A stretch of DNA of 64,000 nucleotides from Prochlorococcus sp. AG-424-P23 (GCA_003210135.1 QCNK01000004.1:1-64000); one strand, 5' to 3'. Positions 46,243 through 57,720 are shown, numbered from the stretch's first letter. Program-made: numbers and translations. The notes: generated by a model from the letters alone, not told the origin.

Positions 46243-47142
46243 TTAGCCTAAAAAAGACTCTATTTTAATTATTGCATCTTTTAGCAGGTTTTTGTTATTC
46301 AGCCAAAATGGATTATTTTTATTACGAAACCATGTTTTTTGCCTTTTAGCGAATTGGCTCGTTTTTCTAGTAGTTAACTCAATTGCCTCATCGATAGTTA
46401 AATTATTATTTAGAACATTTTTAGCTTCACAGTAACCAATGGTTTCTAATATTGGCAAATCTGATCCATATCGAGAAATAAGATTTTTTGTCTCTTCAAT
46501 AATTCCAGATAAAAACATATTTTTTGTTCTTTGGAAAATTCTTTCTTTTAAATTATCTCTATTTAATCCAAGCTCTAAGATTTTCCATTCAGGGGGTTTT
46601 TGAACTTTTTGAGATGATAATGTTTGACCGGTTACGTAAAACACTTCTAAAGCTCTAATTGTTCTAATTTGATCAGCAAAATTGATTTTTTTTGCAGATA
46701 TTGGATCGCAACTTTTTAAAAGCTCCCAACATTCTTGATTACCAAGTTTTTCTAATTGTCTTCTTAAATTATTTTGGGGAGGGATATCCGGTATAAAAAA
46801 CCCCTTTGTTAATGAATTCATGTACAAACCACTTCCTCCAACAAGAAAAGGTAATTTATTATGCTTAATTTCCCTTTTTATTGATTTTTGAGCAATTTCT
46901 TTGAATTGTTTTACATTAATAAGATTATCAGGCTCTTCTAAATCTATTAAAAAATGCTTTATTTTTTTTTGTTGATTCTCCGATGGTTTGGCTGTTCCTA
47001 TATCCATAAATTTATAAATTTGTCTTGAATCGATGTTATGTATACGAGTTTTAAAATATTCTGCAATTTCTATAGCTAATTCTGTTTTTCCACTTGCTGT
47101 GGCCCCAATTAAAACTATTACATGAGGTGGATAAGAGGACAT
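46243..47142 (-). CDS. miaA: tRNA dimethylallyltransferase
   Basis: Adds a dimethylallyl group to A37 of tRNAs that read codons starting with U. The 299-residue protein has the P-loop [11 protein letters not shown] near the N-terminus, [33 protein letters not shown] and a C-terminal [18 protein letters not shown] motif. This matches the bacterial MiaA layout. It is upstream of infC (51 bases) and divergent from gyrB. Confidence 0.97.
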   Translation of the reverse strand: MSSYPPHVIVLIGATASGKTELAIEIAEYFKTRIHNIDSRQIYKFMDIGTAKPSENQQKKIKHFLIDLEEPDNLINVKQFKEIAQKSIKREIKHNKLPFLVGGSGLYMNSLTKGFFIPDIPPQNNLRRQLEKLGNQECWELLKSCDPISAKKINFADQIRTIRALEVFYVTGQTLSSQKVQKPPEWKILELGLNRDNLKERIFQRTKNMFLSGIIEETKNLISRYGSDLPILETIGYCEAKNVLNNNLTIDEAIELTTRKTSQFAKRQKTWFRNKNNPFWLNNKNLLKDAIIKIESFLG

Positions 47143-47172
47143 ATGAATTTCTGAAGAAAAATTAATTAGCTA

Positions 47173-47178
47173 TATAAT
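47173..47178 (+). promoter_or_regulatory. Probable -10 box of gyrB
   Basis: TATAAT lies in the 151-base miaA/gyrB divergent spacer. It predicts a transcript start near 47185 and a leader of about 110 bases. No good -35 box is seen. The downstream flank is part of a long-arm inverted repeat. Confidence 0.4.
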
Positions 47179-47221
47179 ATAAGAGATTAAATTTTTCATA
47201 GACTTCGAGCCTTTCTCTTAT
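47179..47221. promoter_or_regulatory. Inverted repeat spanning the predicted gyrB transcript start
   Basis: ATAAGAGA (47179-47186) and TCTCTTAT (47214-47221) form a perfect 8-bp inverted repeat separated by 27 bases. The left arm begins right after the TATAAT box and would overlap the +1 region; the right arm is in the leader. It could be a two-site operator or a leader hairpin. No known DNA-binding motif is recognised. Confidence 0.35.
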
Positions 47222-47293
47222 TGCGGTGGTAAGTTTAATTAAAGATCTTTTGAAACAACATTTAGAAAGATCAATGTTTTTTTTTTATATTAA

Positions 47294-49587
<2,294 letters not shown>

Positions 49588-49590
49588 ATT

Positions 49591-49959
49591 TTGGATATTA
49601 GATCAATTATTATTTTTTTATTTGGGAGCACTTTTGGACTAATACTTAGGTTATTTATACAAAATAATTTAAAAATTAATATAGGATTTAATATACAAAA
49701 TACTTCAATAGTAAATTTTATAGCATCTTTTTTTTTGGGTATTTTAGTAGCATTAGACTTTATTAATAACAAAATATTATTTTTATTTTACACAGGATTT
49801 TTGGGATGTTTTAGTACATTTTCTTCTTTTGTATATCAACTATTTGTTCTATTGCAAAAGAGGAAATTTATACGTTTGTTTTTTCATTACATAGAGGTAA
49901 TAATAATTTCTTTTTTTTGCTTTTATTTAGGTAATTATTTCATGCAGCTAATTAAATGA
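49591..49959 (+). CDS. crcB: Fluoride channel subunit CrcB (first copy)
   Basis: Small membrane protein with four helices; CrcB/Fluc dimers export fluoride. The 122-residue product starts at TTG 49591, three bases after the previous stop. It retains the helix-1 arginine (GLILRLF, R20), the pore asparagine N42 in SIVNFIASFFLG, and the phenylalanine-box helix GFLGCFSTFSSF (F74, F77, F80). It overlaps the second copy by four bases (ATGA). No fluoride (crcB) riboswitch is visible upstream; expression would come from the gyrB unit. Confidence 0.85.
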   Translation: MDIRSIIIFLFGSTFGLILRLFIQNNLKINIGFNIQNTSIVNFIASFFLGILVALDFINNKILFLFYTGFLGCFSTFSSFVYQLFVLLQKRKFIRLFFHYIEVIIISFFCFYLGNYFMQLIK

Positions 49960-50282
49960 AAAAAAACTATATTTATATTCTTTTAGCTTGTTATGCAGCT
50001 ACTTTTTTGAGAGTTTTTTTAAATAATAATTTGATTGTTTCAATAATTGGATCCTTGTTTTTAGGATTTTTTATTTCAAAAAGATGGAGTTTATCGAAAG
50101 AAAAAATTATATTAAGCGGTTTCTTTTCGTGCTTCACATCCTTTAGCGGATTTATATATTTTTTATACAAAATTTTGAATCAGGGTGATTGGATAAAATT
50201 TATAATCACTTTTAATTTTTTGATAATTATAAATCTTCTCACAATGTATTTAGGGTTTTGGATAAGTAGAAAAATTACTTAA
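49956..50282 (+). CDS. crcB: Fluoride channel subunit CrcB (second, divergent copy)
   Basis: The 108-residue, four-helix protein is homologous to the preceding gene but diverged. The helix-1 arginine is kept (ATFLRVF). The phenylalanine-box helix is GFFSCFTSFSGF. The position of the pore asparagine is serine (S29 in LIVSIIGSLFLGFF), and the helix-1 glycine pattern is lost. In organisms with two adjacent crcB genes the products form an antiparallel heterodimer, which fits the overlapping start. mgtE follows 44 bases later. Confidence 0.8.
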   Translation: MKKNYIYILLACYAATFLRVFLNNNLIVSIIGSLFLGFFISKRWSLSKEKIILSGFFSCFTSFSGFIYFLYKILNQGDWIKFIITFNFLIIINLLTMYLGFWISRKIT

Positions 50283-50288
50283 ATTTCA

Positions 50289-50294
50289 TATAAT
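50289..50294 (+). promoter_or_regulatory. Possible -10 box of mgtE
   Basis: TATAAT in the 44-base gap between crcB2 and mgtE would give a leader of about 25 bases. No -35 match. mgtE may also be read from the gyrB unit. No Mg-sensing riboswitch could fit in the gap. Confidence 0.3.
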
Positions 50295-50326
50295 AGTGTT
50301 GTTACTTTGAATATGATATATAACTT

Positions 50327-51733
50327 ATGAATGAAAATAATCTTGAAACGGTTACATCTTTATCTTCAGATTTAAGTACTCGAGAAAATATTACTTTTCA
50401 ACTAGAAGAATTGCTCGTCGCAGGAAATTATGATGAGGCAAAGTTACTTTTAGAACCCTCCCAACCTGTTGATATTGCTGATGCTATTGGAAGCCTTCCA
50501 TTAATATTGCAAGCATTAGCATTCCGATTGTTAAAGAAAAATGAGGCTATTGAGGTTTATGAATATTTAGATCCAATAGTTCAGCAAACTTTATTAGACA
50601 GACTGCGTTCAGGAGAAGTTTTAGAAATTGTTGAGAAAATGTCTCCTGATGATAGGGTTCAACTCTTTGACGAATTACCTGCAAAAGTTGTACGAAAATT
50701 TTTGTCTGCTCTAAGCCCTGGTGAAAGGAAAGTAACAGCTGAATTACTTGGATATGAGCCTGAAACTGCTGGAAGATTAATGACAACTGAATTCATAGAC
50801 CTTAAAGAGATGCAAACGGCAGCTGAGGCTCTTTCTTTAGTCAGAAAAAGAGCTCCATATACAGAGACAATTTATAGTTTATATGTTACTGACAAAGAAA
50901 GACATTTAACGGGCATTCTTTCTTTGAGAGACCTTGTGACTGCTGATCCATCTAAGCCAATTGGAGATGTTATGACTAAAGATGTAGTTAATATTTCTAC
51001 GAATACAAATCAAGAAGAGGTAGCAAGAGCAATACAAAGATATGATTTTTTAGCTCTTCCAGTTGTTGATAAAGAAAAAAGACTTGTTGGAATAGTAACC
51101 GTTGATGATTTAATTGATGTAATAGAGCAAGAAGCAACAAGAGATATCTATGCGGCAGGGGCAGTTCAACCTGGAGATGAAGATGATTATTTTCAAAGTA
51201 GTTTATTTACGATAGCTCGAAGAAGAATTCTGTGGTTGTTAATTTTGGTTTTAGCAAATGGTTTAACTACAAAAGTTATAGCGATGAATGATCAAATATT
51301 AAAAGAAATAGTTTTACTAGCTGCATTTATTCCACTGCTGATAGGTACTGGGGGAAATGTTGGGGCTCAAAGTTCAACAGTTGTTATTAGAGGTTTAAGT
51401 ACCCAAAAATTGAAGTCTCTTGGCGCATTTAAGGCAGTTGTTAAGGAGGCAATTACAGGCGCTCTTTTAGGTATATTGATGATGCTTGTAGTATTCCCTT
51501 TCGCTTGGTGGCAAGGAGAAGGTCCTTTAATAGCCTCTGCAGTAGGAATAAGTTTAATATCTATAACAACGTTAGCTGCTACAACAGGCGCTATTCTTCC
51601 ATTATTGTTTGACAAGATGAGGTTGGATCCAGCATTAATGTCTTCTCCTTTCATTACAACCGTCACTGATATTGCAGGTGTATTTATATATTTAACTACG
51701 GCAAAATGGCTGTTAAGCTCTTCTATAATTTAA
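50327..51733 (+). CDS. mgtE: Magnesium transporter MgtE
   Basis: Mg2+-gated channel/transporter of the inner membrane. The 468-residue protein has the MgtE N domain (superhelical repeats, LDRLRSGEVLEIVEKMSPDD and LFDELPAKVVRKFLSALSP), a CBS-domain pair (about residues 145-265, including GVVTVDDLIDVIEQ-like IVTVDDLIDVIEQEATRD) and five membrane helices from about residue 300. The pore signature is GTGGNVGAQSSTVVIRGL. All parts are present, so it is likely functional. Confidence 0.95.
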   Translation: MNENNLETVTSLSSDLSTRENITFQLEELLVAGNYDEAKLLLEPSQPVDIADAIGSLPLILQALAFRLLKKNEAIEVYEYLDPIVQQTLLDRLRSGEVLEIVEKMSPDDRVQLFDELPAKVVRKFLSALSPGERKVTAELLGYEPETAGRLMTTEFIDLKEMQTAAEALSLVRKRAPYTETIYSLYVTDKERHLTGILSLRDLVTADPSKPIGDVMTKDVVNISTNTNQEEVARAIQRYDFLALPVVDKEKRLVGIVTVDDLIDVIEQEATRDIYAAGAVQPGDEDDYFQSSLFTIARRRILWLLILVLANGLTTKVIAMNDQILKEIVLLAAFIPLLIGTGGNVGAQSSTVVIRGLSTQKLKSLGAFKAVVKEAITGALLGILMMLVVFPFAWWQGEGPLIASAVGISLISITTLAATTGAILPLLFDKMRLDPALMSSPFITTVTDIAGVFIYLTTAKWLLSSSII

Positions 51734-51801
51734 AATTGACTAGGTATTTATTCTCATTTTTGTAAATTTGTGGATTTTTTTGTTTAACTTTACATTTCTT
51801 A

Positions 51802-52836
51802 ATGGTATTGTTTACAAAACAACATTCAACTTTCATGTCTACTGAAACATTAAGTGAGAATAAATTGGCGACGATATCAAGTTTAAAAGCGAGTAATGAC
51901 GTCGACTTAGTCAGATCATACTTGAGGGATATTGGGAGAGTTCCACTTTTATCACATGAGCAGGAAATTACTCTTGGGAGGCAGGTTCAAGAATATATGC
52001 AGGTTGAAAGAGCAGAACAGGAAATTTATGAGTTAACAGGAGATAAGCCTAGTATTGAGGAATTATCAGATAAATTAAATTTATCTATTTCTGTAATAAA
52101 AAAAAGATTAAGAGCTGGACAGAGAGCAAAAGAAAGAATGGTTGCAGCTAATTTAAGGTTAGTAGTAAGTGTTGCAAAAAAATATACTAAAAGAAATATG
52201 GAGTTATTAGATTTAATTCAAGAAGGGACGATAGGGTTGGTAAGGGGAGTCGAAAAATTTGATCCCGCAAGAGGCTATAAGTTTTCAACATATGCATACT
52301 GGTGGATAAGACAAGGCATTACTAGAGCAATAGCTGAAAAAAGTAGGGCAATAAGACTTCCAATTCATATTACTGAAATGTTGAATAAGTTGAAAAAAGG
52401 TCAAAGAGAGTTAAGTCAAGAAATGTCTAGAACGCCAACAGTTACTGAACTTGCAAAATATGTAGAGCTTCCTGAGGAAGATGTTAAAGATTTGATGTGT
52501 AAAGCTGGACAGCCAGTTAGTCTTGAGACAAAAGTTGGAGATGGTGAAGACACTGTTTTATTGGATTTATTAGCAGGTGGGGAGGATTTACCAGATGAAC
52601 AAATCGAGATGGATTGTATGAGAGGTGATCTTCATTCTCTTTTGCATCAATTGCCAGATTTACAATGTAGAGTTTTAAGAATGAGATATGGAATGGATGG
52701 TGATGAGCCAATGTCTCTTACTGGTATAGGAAGAGTATTAGGAATAAGTAGGGATAGAGTAAGAAATCTAGAAAGAGATGGATTAAGAGGTTTGAGAAGA
52801 CTAAGTTCTAATGTAGAGGCTTATTTCGTTTCCTGA
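51802..52836 (+). CDS. Group 2 RNA polymerase sigma factor (sigma-70 family)
   Basis: Nonessential sigma-70 paralogue, typically for stress, light or nutrient responses in cyanobacteria. The 344-residue protein lacks region 1.1. It has region 1.2 (DLVRSYLRDIGRVPLLSHEQ), region 2 (ERMVAANLRLVVSVAKKYTK, LLDLIQEGTIGLVRGVEKFD, FSTYAYWWIRQ), region 3 and region 4 (LTGIGRVLGISRDRVRNLER). The start at 51802 gives an 11-residue leader before a second ATG at 51835, which is an equally good start. Its 3' end overlaps the convergent hydrolase by 16 bases. Which Sig paralogue it is cannot be told from this window. Confidence 0.92.
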   Translation: MVLFTKQHSTFMSTETLSENKLATISSLKASNDVDLVRSYLRDIGRVPLLSHEQEITLGRQVQEYMQVERAEQEIYELTGDKPSIEELSDKLNLSISVIKKRLRAGQRAKERMVAANLRLVVSVAKKYTKRNMELLDLIQEGTIGLVRGVEKFDPARGYKFSTYAYWWIRQGITRAIAEKSRAIRLPIHITEMLNKLKKGQRELSQEMSRTPTVTELAKYVELPEEDVKDLMCKAGQPVSLETKVGDGEDTVLLDLLAGGEDLPDEQIEMDCMRGDLHSLLHQLPDLQCRVLRMRYGMDGDEPMSLTGIGRVLGISRDRVRNLERDGLRGLRRLSSNVEAYFVS

Positions 52837-53735
52837 AGAAATTCATATATTAAGTTATTTGTTTTCTCAGGTTCTTCATCATGAGGACAATGGCCTGCAC
52901 CCTCAATAATATCAAGTCTTTTAATATTATTAAATTTTTTCTTCCACTCTTTCGCTTCAATTAAATCTTCCCAAGGATCTTTTTCACCCCAAATTAATTG
53001 AATTGGAGTATTAACCTTATCGAAAAGGTCTGTAGCAAGATAGTCATCAAACAGATTAATAAATCCACGAAAAGCTTCTTTAGAGTTTTTCCTTTTAGAG
53101 GGTTGATAAAGTATATCGATCAATTCTTTATCGATATTTTTTCCTGAAGGGTAAGCTTTTTCAAGTATTTTCTTTATAACTTTTGGATTAGCAGCTCTTG
53201 TAAAGAGTGTATTACTAATTACTCTTTGTCTAACTATAGTTTTAAGAACTGGTCTCAGTAGATTCATTAAGATATCACTTTTTTTTAAACGTTTATCATC
53301 CATAGTTCTTTGTGCACAATCAATCAAAATGAGACCTTTGCAATTATCTTTGAGGATTTCAGCGGCTTTCAATGCGATAACACCACCAATGGAATTTCCT
53401 ACCAAGTAAACAGGAGATTTTATTACCTCTGAACAAAATGTTGATATTTGGTTACCCCATAAGTCAAATGAATATTTAACTGAATTTTCTCTATCAGGTT
53501 CGTAATTTAATAGTGCACTAGGCTGACTGCTTTTTCCAAATCCTAATAAGTCAATTGCGAAGCAGTTAGAAAATTTACCAAGAAAATCTTGATTATGTCT
53601 CCAGTGGTTTTTTGATGCCCCAAATCCATGAACCAATAAAATTTTAATATTTTTTTCAGAAGTAGATTCTTTTGATAAAGACCAAGAAATTTCCCAATTT
53701 TTCCACTTCCAAGTTTCCGATGTATTTAAAGACAC
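52821..53735 (-). CDS. Alpha/beta-fold hydrolase
   Basis: The 304-residue protein has the alpha/beta hydrolase motifs: LLVHGFGASKNHWRHN (oxyanion region), AIDLLGFGKSSQP, nucleophile serine in VGNSIGGVIALKAAE, acid in WGEKDPWED and histidine in GAGHCPHDEEPE. The overall pattern resembles pheophytinase/CGLD-type hydrolases of oxygenic phototrophs, but the substrate is not known. It converges with the sigma gene (16-base overlap) and is divergent from the PfkB kinase. Confidence 0.88.
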   Translation of the reverse strand: MSLNTSETWKWKNWEISWSLSKESTSEKNIKILLVHGFGASKNHWRHNQDFLGKFSNCFAIDLLGFGKSSQPSALLNYEPDRENSVKYSFDLWGNQISTFCSEVIKSPVYLVGNSIGGVIALKAAEILKDNCKGLILIDCAQRTMDDKRLKKSDILMNLLRPVLKTIVRQRVISNTLFTRAANPKVIKKILEKAYPSGKNIDKELIDILYQPSKRKNSKEAFRGFINLFDDYLATDLFDKVNTPIQLIWGEKDPWEDLIEAKEWKKKFNNIKRLDIIEGAGHCPHDEEPEKTNNLIYEFLQETK

Positions 53736-53826
53736 TTTGAAATATGCTTTTAATTAAACTTTAATTCAAAAAAAAATAATTTGTTTTTAATAAATTATTC
53801 TTAGTTTAAGAAAGAGCTTTGATTTT

Positions 53827-54825
53827 ATGAACAAGAAAAGGGTCATATGTATTGGAGAGGCATTAATAGACAGAATTAGAAATAAGTCAAATCAGGGATT
53901 TACTGATTTTTTGGGAGGCGCGCCGGCTAATGTTGCCTGTGCATTAAGAAAATTAAAAATAGATTCAACATTTATAGGAAGTTTGGGTAGTGATGATTAT
54001 GGAAAAAAATTTATTACGCAATTTAATGAATTGGACGTTAATTTAGATTTCTTGCAATTAGATAATGATTCATCTACTCGAGTTGTTAATGTTGATAGAG
54101 ATCAATTTGGAGATCGTTTTTTTTCAGGCTTTGAGGAAAGTTCTCATTCATGCTTTGCAGACGAAGTTCTTAGTAAGAAATTAATCGAAAAAGAAATTTT
54201 AAATTTAGAAAAATCTTTTCTAGAAACAAAATATTTGGTTACAGGAACGATTTTATTATCATCTCCAATATCAGCAAAGACAATTTTTTTTCTTCTTGAA
54301 CAGGCTAAAAAATTTGACGTCAAAATAATTATTGATTTGAATTGGAGAGAGGTCTTTTGGGATCATTCAAGTTTTTCATCAGATATTAGTAAAGCAGCGC
54401 GAGTTAATTTAATCAAGAAATTTTTAAATCATGCAAATGTTTTAAAACTTGCCAAGGAAGAAGCAACTTTGTTTTTTGATGATGAAAATCCCTTACTTAT
54501 ATCTCAAAAATTGTCTAATAGACCAGATGTAATAATAACTGATGGAAAAAATCCCGTTTCATGGTATATCAATGGATTGCAGGGAATTACCGAAACTCCT
54601 ACTTCACAAAAAATAGTCGATACTACTGGTGCAGGCGATGCTTTTCTAGCTGGCTTAATTTCAAAATTAATTTCTTCTGGCTATCCTTCAAATAAATTAG
54701 AGATAGAAGATTGCATTAAGTTCGCAGGTGTTTGTGGATTATTAACTTGTCTTGGTGAAGGCGCCATCGAGCAACAGCCATATTATGAAAAGGTGAATAA
54801 ATTTTTGGGATCCCTTATTTCGTAG
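53827..54825 (+). CDS. PfkB-family carbohydrate kinase (fructokinase-like)
   Basis: Ribokinase-superfamily sugar kinase. The 332-residue protein begins VICIGEALIDRIRN, has the substrate motif FLGGAPANVACALRKLKID and the C-terminal ATP/anion-hole signature DTTGAGDAFLAGLISKL, with the catalytic base Asp in GAGD. This pattern is typical of fructokinases, although other sugars cannot be excluded. Its 3' end overlaps the convergent tsaE by 43 bases, an unusually long tail-to-tail overlap in this window. Confidence 0.88.
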   Translation: MNKKRVICIGEALIDRIRNKSNQGFTDFLGGAPANVACALRKLKIDSTFIGSLGSDDYGKKFITQFNELDVNLDFLQLDNDSSTRVVNVDRDQFGDRFFSGFEESSHSCFADEVLSKKLIEKEILNLEKSFLETKYLVTGTILLSSPISAKTIFFLLEQAKKFDVKIIIDLNWREVFWDHSSFSSDISKAARVNLIKKFLNHANVLKLAKEEATLFFDDENPLLISQKLSNRPDVIITDGKNPVSWYINGLQGITETPTSQKIVDTTGAGDAFLAGLISKLISSGYPSNKLEIEDCIKFAGVCGLLTCLGEGAIEQQPYYEKVNKFLGSLIS

Positions 54826-55232
54826 TGTCTTCCATAATTTTTTGCGTAACTAATTTCTATTTTCCAGAAATTATCAATAAATGGTTCTATTAATTCTGGC
54901 CATTCAATAACTAAAATAGCTTGATTTTGTATTGCTTCTTCTTCTTCTGCAAAAAAAACTTCTTTTGCTGAAGAAACATTCTCTAACCTGTATAAATCAA
55001 GGTGAATTAGTGGAATTTTTCCGGAGTTGTAGTGATGAGATAAAGCAAATGTAGGACTTGTAATGTCCTCAGAGATTGATAAGCCTTTAGCAATTCCTTG
55101 AACAAATGAAGTTTTCCCAGCCCCAATTGGACCCTTTAATAAAACAATTGATTGGGGATTTAATTTGCGTGAGAGTTTTTTTCCTAAATTTAAAGTCTCT
55201 TTAAAATTCTCAACAAACACGAAATTACACAA
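54783..55232 (-). CDS. tsaE: tRNA threonylcarbamoyladenosine biosynthesis ATPase TsaE
   Basis: ATPase needed with TsaB, TsaC and TsaD for the t6A37 modification of tRNAs reading ANN codons. The 149-residue length is normal. Walker A is LKGPIGAGKTSFVQGIAKGL, TSPTFALSHHYN is the switch region, and HLDLYRLE and VIEWPEL are family motifs. It starts at ATG 55232 with an N-terminal FVENFKETLNLGKKLSRKL. It overlaps the PfkB kinase at its 3' end and is divergent from ahcY (39 bases). Confidence 0.93.
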   Translation of the reverse strand: MCNFVFVENFKETLNLGKKLSRKLNPQSIVLLKGPIGAGKTSFVQGIAKGLSISEDITSPTFALSHHYNSGKIPLIHLDLYRLENVSSAKEVFFAEEEEAIQNQAILVIEWPELIEPFIDNFWKIEISYAKNYGRHYEIRDPKNLFTFS

Positions 55233-55256
55233 TAATCACTTATAGTTTAATAAAGA

Positions 55257-55262
55257 TATAAT
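55257..55262 (+). promoter_or_regulatory. Possible -10 box of ahcY, close to the start codon
   Basis: TATAAT ends 9 bases before the ahcY ATG, so a start at the usual distance would give a near-leaderless mRNA of only a few bases. A second TATAGT lies at 55241-55246. Which is used cannot be told here. Confidence 0.3.
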
Positions 55263-55271
55263 TTACTAGAT

Positions 55272-56690
55272 ATGGTTATCGCGAATTCAGTTAAAACCTC
55301 CACACCTAATTACGTAATTGCTGATATATCTTTATCAGATTTTGGTCGTAAAGAAATTAAAATTGCCGAAACGGAAATGCCTGGATTAATGGCACTTAGA
55401 GATAAATATCAATCTGAAAAGCCACTAAAAGGTGCAAAAATAGCAGGAAGTCTTCATATGACTATTCAAACAGCAGTCTTAATAGAAACTCTTGTTGATC
55501 TTGGTGCAGAAGTGAAATGGGCTTCATGTAATATTTTTTCAACTCAAGATCATGCAGCAGCAGCTATCGCAGATCAAGGAATTTCTGTGTACGCAAAAAA
55601 AGGCGAGACTCTTGATGAATATTGGCAATATACGCACTGTATTCTTGATTGGGGTTCAGACTCTCCAAATATGATTCTTGATGACGGGGGAGATGCAACT
55701 GGCTTATTGATACTTGGTAGTAAAGCAGAAAAAGATTTATCTGTTTTAGATAATCCCGGTAATGAAGAAGAAATTGCTTTATTCAATTCTATTAAGTCTA
55801 AGTTGGAAAATGATAGTGACTTCTATTCTAGAATTAAGAATAATATCATTGGTGTCACTGAAGAAACTACAACGGGAGTTGCAAGACTTTATCAACTCCA
55901 AAAGCAAAATGCTTTACCTTTCCCTGCTATCAACGTTAATGATTCAGTAACTAAGAGTAAATTTGATAATTTATATGGCTGCCGAGAATCTCTAGTAGAT
56001 AGCATAAAGCGTGCAACTGACGTGATGATTGCAGGTAAGGTCGCTTTAGTAATGGGTTTTGGAGACGTAGGTAAAGGTTCAGCACAGTCTCTAAGAGGAC
56101 TTGGTGCAATTGTAAAAGTTGCCGAAGTTGATCCAATTTGTGCTCTTCAAGCGGCAATGGAAGGTTTTAGCGTTGTTACATTAGAAGATGTTGTGGAAGA
56201 TATAGATATATTTGTTACAGCTACTGGGAACTATAAGGTGATAACAAATGAAAACCTTGTCAAGATGAAAGACGAAGCCATAGTTTGTAATATCGGCCAT
56301 TTCGATAATGAAATTGATGTAGCTTCATTAAAAGATTATCCATGGGAAAATATTAAACCGCAGGTTGATCACATAACTTTACCGAGTGGTAATAAAATCA
56401 TCCTTTTAGCCGAAGGGAGATTAGTTAATTTGGGGTGTGCCACTGGACATCCAAGTTTTGTTATGAGTAATTCTTTTACTAATCAAGTACTAGCTCAAAT
56501 TGAACTTTTCAACAAGTCAGAAAAATATGCGAAAGAGGTTTATGTGTTACCAAAACATTTAGATGAAATGGTCGCAAGATTACATCTAGATAAAATTGGT
56601 GCAAAATTAACAAAATTAACCAAAGAACAGGCTAATTACATTAATGTTTCTGTTGAGGGACCTTATAAACCAGAACTTTATAGATACTAA
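55272..56690 (+). CDS. ahcY: Adenosylhomocysteinase
   Basis: Reversibly splits S-adenosylhomocysteine to adenosine and homocysteine, clearing the product of methylations. The 472-residue protein has the substrate region ([35 protein letters not shown]), the NAD Rossmann motif [18 protein letters not shown], and [18 protein letters not shown]. The canonical C-terminus YKPELYRY is intact. It is followed 2 bases later by dedA with a TTG start. The start codon is close to a TATAAT, so the leader may be very short. Confidence 0.97.
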   Translation: MVIANSVKTSTPNYVIADISLSDFGRKEIKIAETEMPGLMALRDKYQSEKPLKGAKIAGSLHMTIQTAVLIETLVDLGAEVKWASCNIFSTQDHAAAAIADQGISVYAKKGETLDEYWQYTHCILDWGSDSPNMILDDGGDATGLLILGSKAEKDLSVLDNPGNEEEIALFNSIKSKLENDSDFYSRIKNNIIGVTEETTTGVARLYQLQKQNALPFPAINVNDSVTKSKFDNLYGCRESLVDSIKRATDVMIAGKVALVMGFGDVGKGSAQSLRGLGAIVKVAEVDPICALQAAMEGFSVVTLEDVVEDIDIFVTATGNYKVITNENLVKMKDEAIVCNIGHFDNEIDVASLKDYPWENIKPQVDHITLPSGNKIILLAEGRLVNLGCATGHPSFVMSNSFTNQVLAQIELFNKSEKYAKEVYVLPKHLDEMVARLHLDKIGAKLTKLTKEQANYINVSVEGPYKPELYRY

Positions 56691-56692
56691 GC

Positions 56693-57352
56693 TTGAGTTT
56701 AATTTTCTTAAATTTTTTCACTTCGGTTCCAGACTATATCAGTTTAGCTGTTGAAAAGAATTCAGCAATCGCATACCTGACTATTTGTTTGGCTATGTTT
56801 TTAGAGAACATAATACCCCCAATCCCTTCTGAAATAATAATGCCCTTAGGAGGATTTTTCGTTTACCAACAAAAATTAAATTTCTATATTTTAGTTTTTT
56901 GGGGATTACTTGGAACGATCCTAGGATCATTACCTTGGTACTACTTAGGTAAATTAGTTAATGAAAAAAGACTTTCAAATTTTCTAGATAAAAAAGGAAA
57001 ATATCTGGGAATTTCTTCTAATGATCTAAGTAAAAGTAAACGTTGGTTTGATAAGTATGGGATTCCTTTAGTATTTTGGGGTCGATTAGTACCAGGTATA
57101 AGAACTTTAATTTCGGTTCCTGCTGGTATAGAACTTATGCCATTAAGAAGATTTCTGATTTGGACTACGCTTGGTAGCTTTATTTGGGTCTCACTTCTTA
57201 CGTATGCTGGCTATTTGTTTGGTGAAAATTATCTAATTATTGAAACTTATTTAGAAAAAATTAAATATTTTGTGAAACCAATTTTAATTCTTATTGTTCT
57301 ATATTTTTTTATAAAACTACTTATTAGATTTTTAAACAAAAAAAGAGTTTAG
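56693..57352 (+). CDS. DedA/SNARE-associated family membrane protein
   Basis: Multi-pass membrane protein of the DedA family; members include undecaprenyl-phosphate and lipid flippases/scramblases. The 219-residue product has the motifs FLENIIPPIPSEIIMPLGGF (E-x9-PxP type), WGLLGTILGSLPWYYLG, and the conserved arginine segment FWGRLVPGIRTLISVPAG before helical C-terminal segments. It starts at TTG 56693, two bases after ahcY, since no ATG fits. Its stop overlaps the ssb stop on the other strand (4 bases). Confidence 0.9.
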   Translation: MSLIFLNFFTSVPDYISLAVEKNSAIAYLTICLAMFLENIIPPIPSEIIMPLGGFFVYQQKLNFYILVFWGLLGTILGSLPWYYLGKLVNEKRLSNFLDKKGKYLGISSNDLSKSKRWFDKYGIPLVFWGRLVPGIRTLISVPAGIELMPLRRFLIWTTLGSFIWVSLLTYAGYLFGENYLIIETYLEKIKYFVKPILILIVLYFFIKLLIRFLNKKRV

Positions 57353-57720
57353 AATGGGATCTCACTAGAATTACTGTTGTTGGAATATTGGTTATTTTCA
57401 GACTCTTTTCGAGAGCTAAGTAAGTTTAATCTATCTACCCTAACAACTGGTTTGTATCTATCCTCCCCAGTATTTTTATCTTTCCAACTATCAATTTTAA
57501 AGCTTCCTGTAATTCCAATTAAAGATCCTTTTTTAACGTAATCTGCTGCTATTTGTGCTTGTTTGCCCCATATTTCTAAATTAAACCAGTCTGGCTCTTC
57601 ATCTCTGCTTCTTCTGTTAACTGCAAGAGTGAAATTCGCTACGATGCTGCCAGATTCAAAATATCTTACATCTGGTTCTCTTCCTGCTCTACCAACGAGG
57701 TTAATAGTGTTGATTTCCAT
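57349..57720 (-). CDS. ssb: Single-stranded DNA-binding protein
   Basis: OB-fold protein that coats single-stranded DNA in replication and repair. The start at 57720 gives MEINTINLVGRAGREPDVRY, the expected N-terminus. An earlier in-frame ATG (57747) adds nine residues that do not fit. The length is 123 residues. The OB-fold strands include FNLEIWGKQAQIAADYVKKG. The C-terminus ends NSSEIPF, similar in position to the acidic tip (DDDIPF) but with a single acid, so partner binding may be weaker. It converges with dedA. Confidence 0.93.
   Translation of the reverse strand: MEINTINLVGRAGREPDVRYFESGSIVANFTLAVNRRSRDEEPDWFNLEIWGKQAQIAADYVKKGSLIGITGSFKIDSWKDKNTGEDRYKPVVRVDRLNLLSSRKESENNQYSNNSNSSEIPF

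Noticed and set aside
53775..53799. 8-bp inverted repeat AATAATTT/AAATTATT in the hydrolase/PfkB spacer
   Set aside because: Its arms are pure A/T with a 9-base loop; such repeats are expected often in spacers of this composition.
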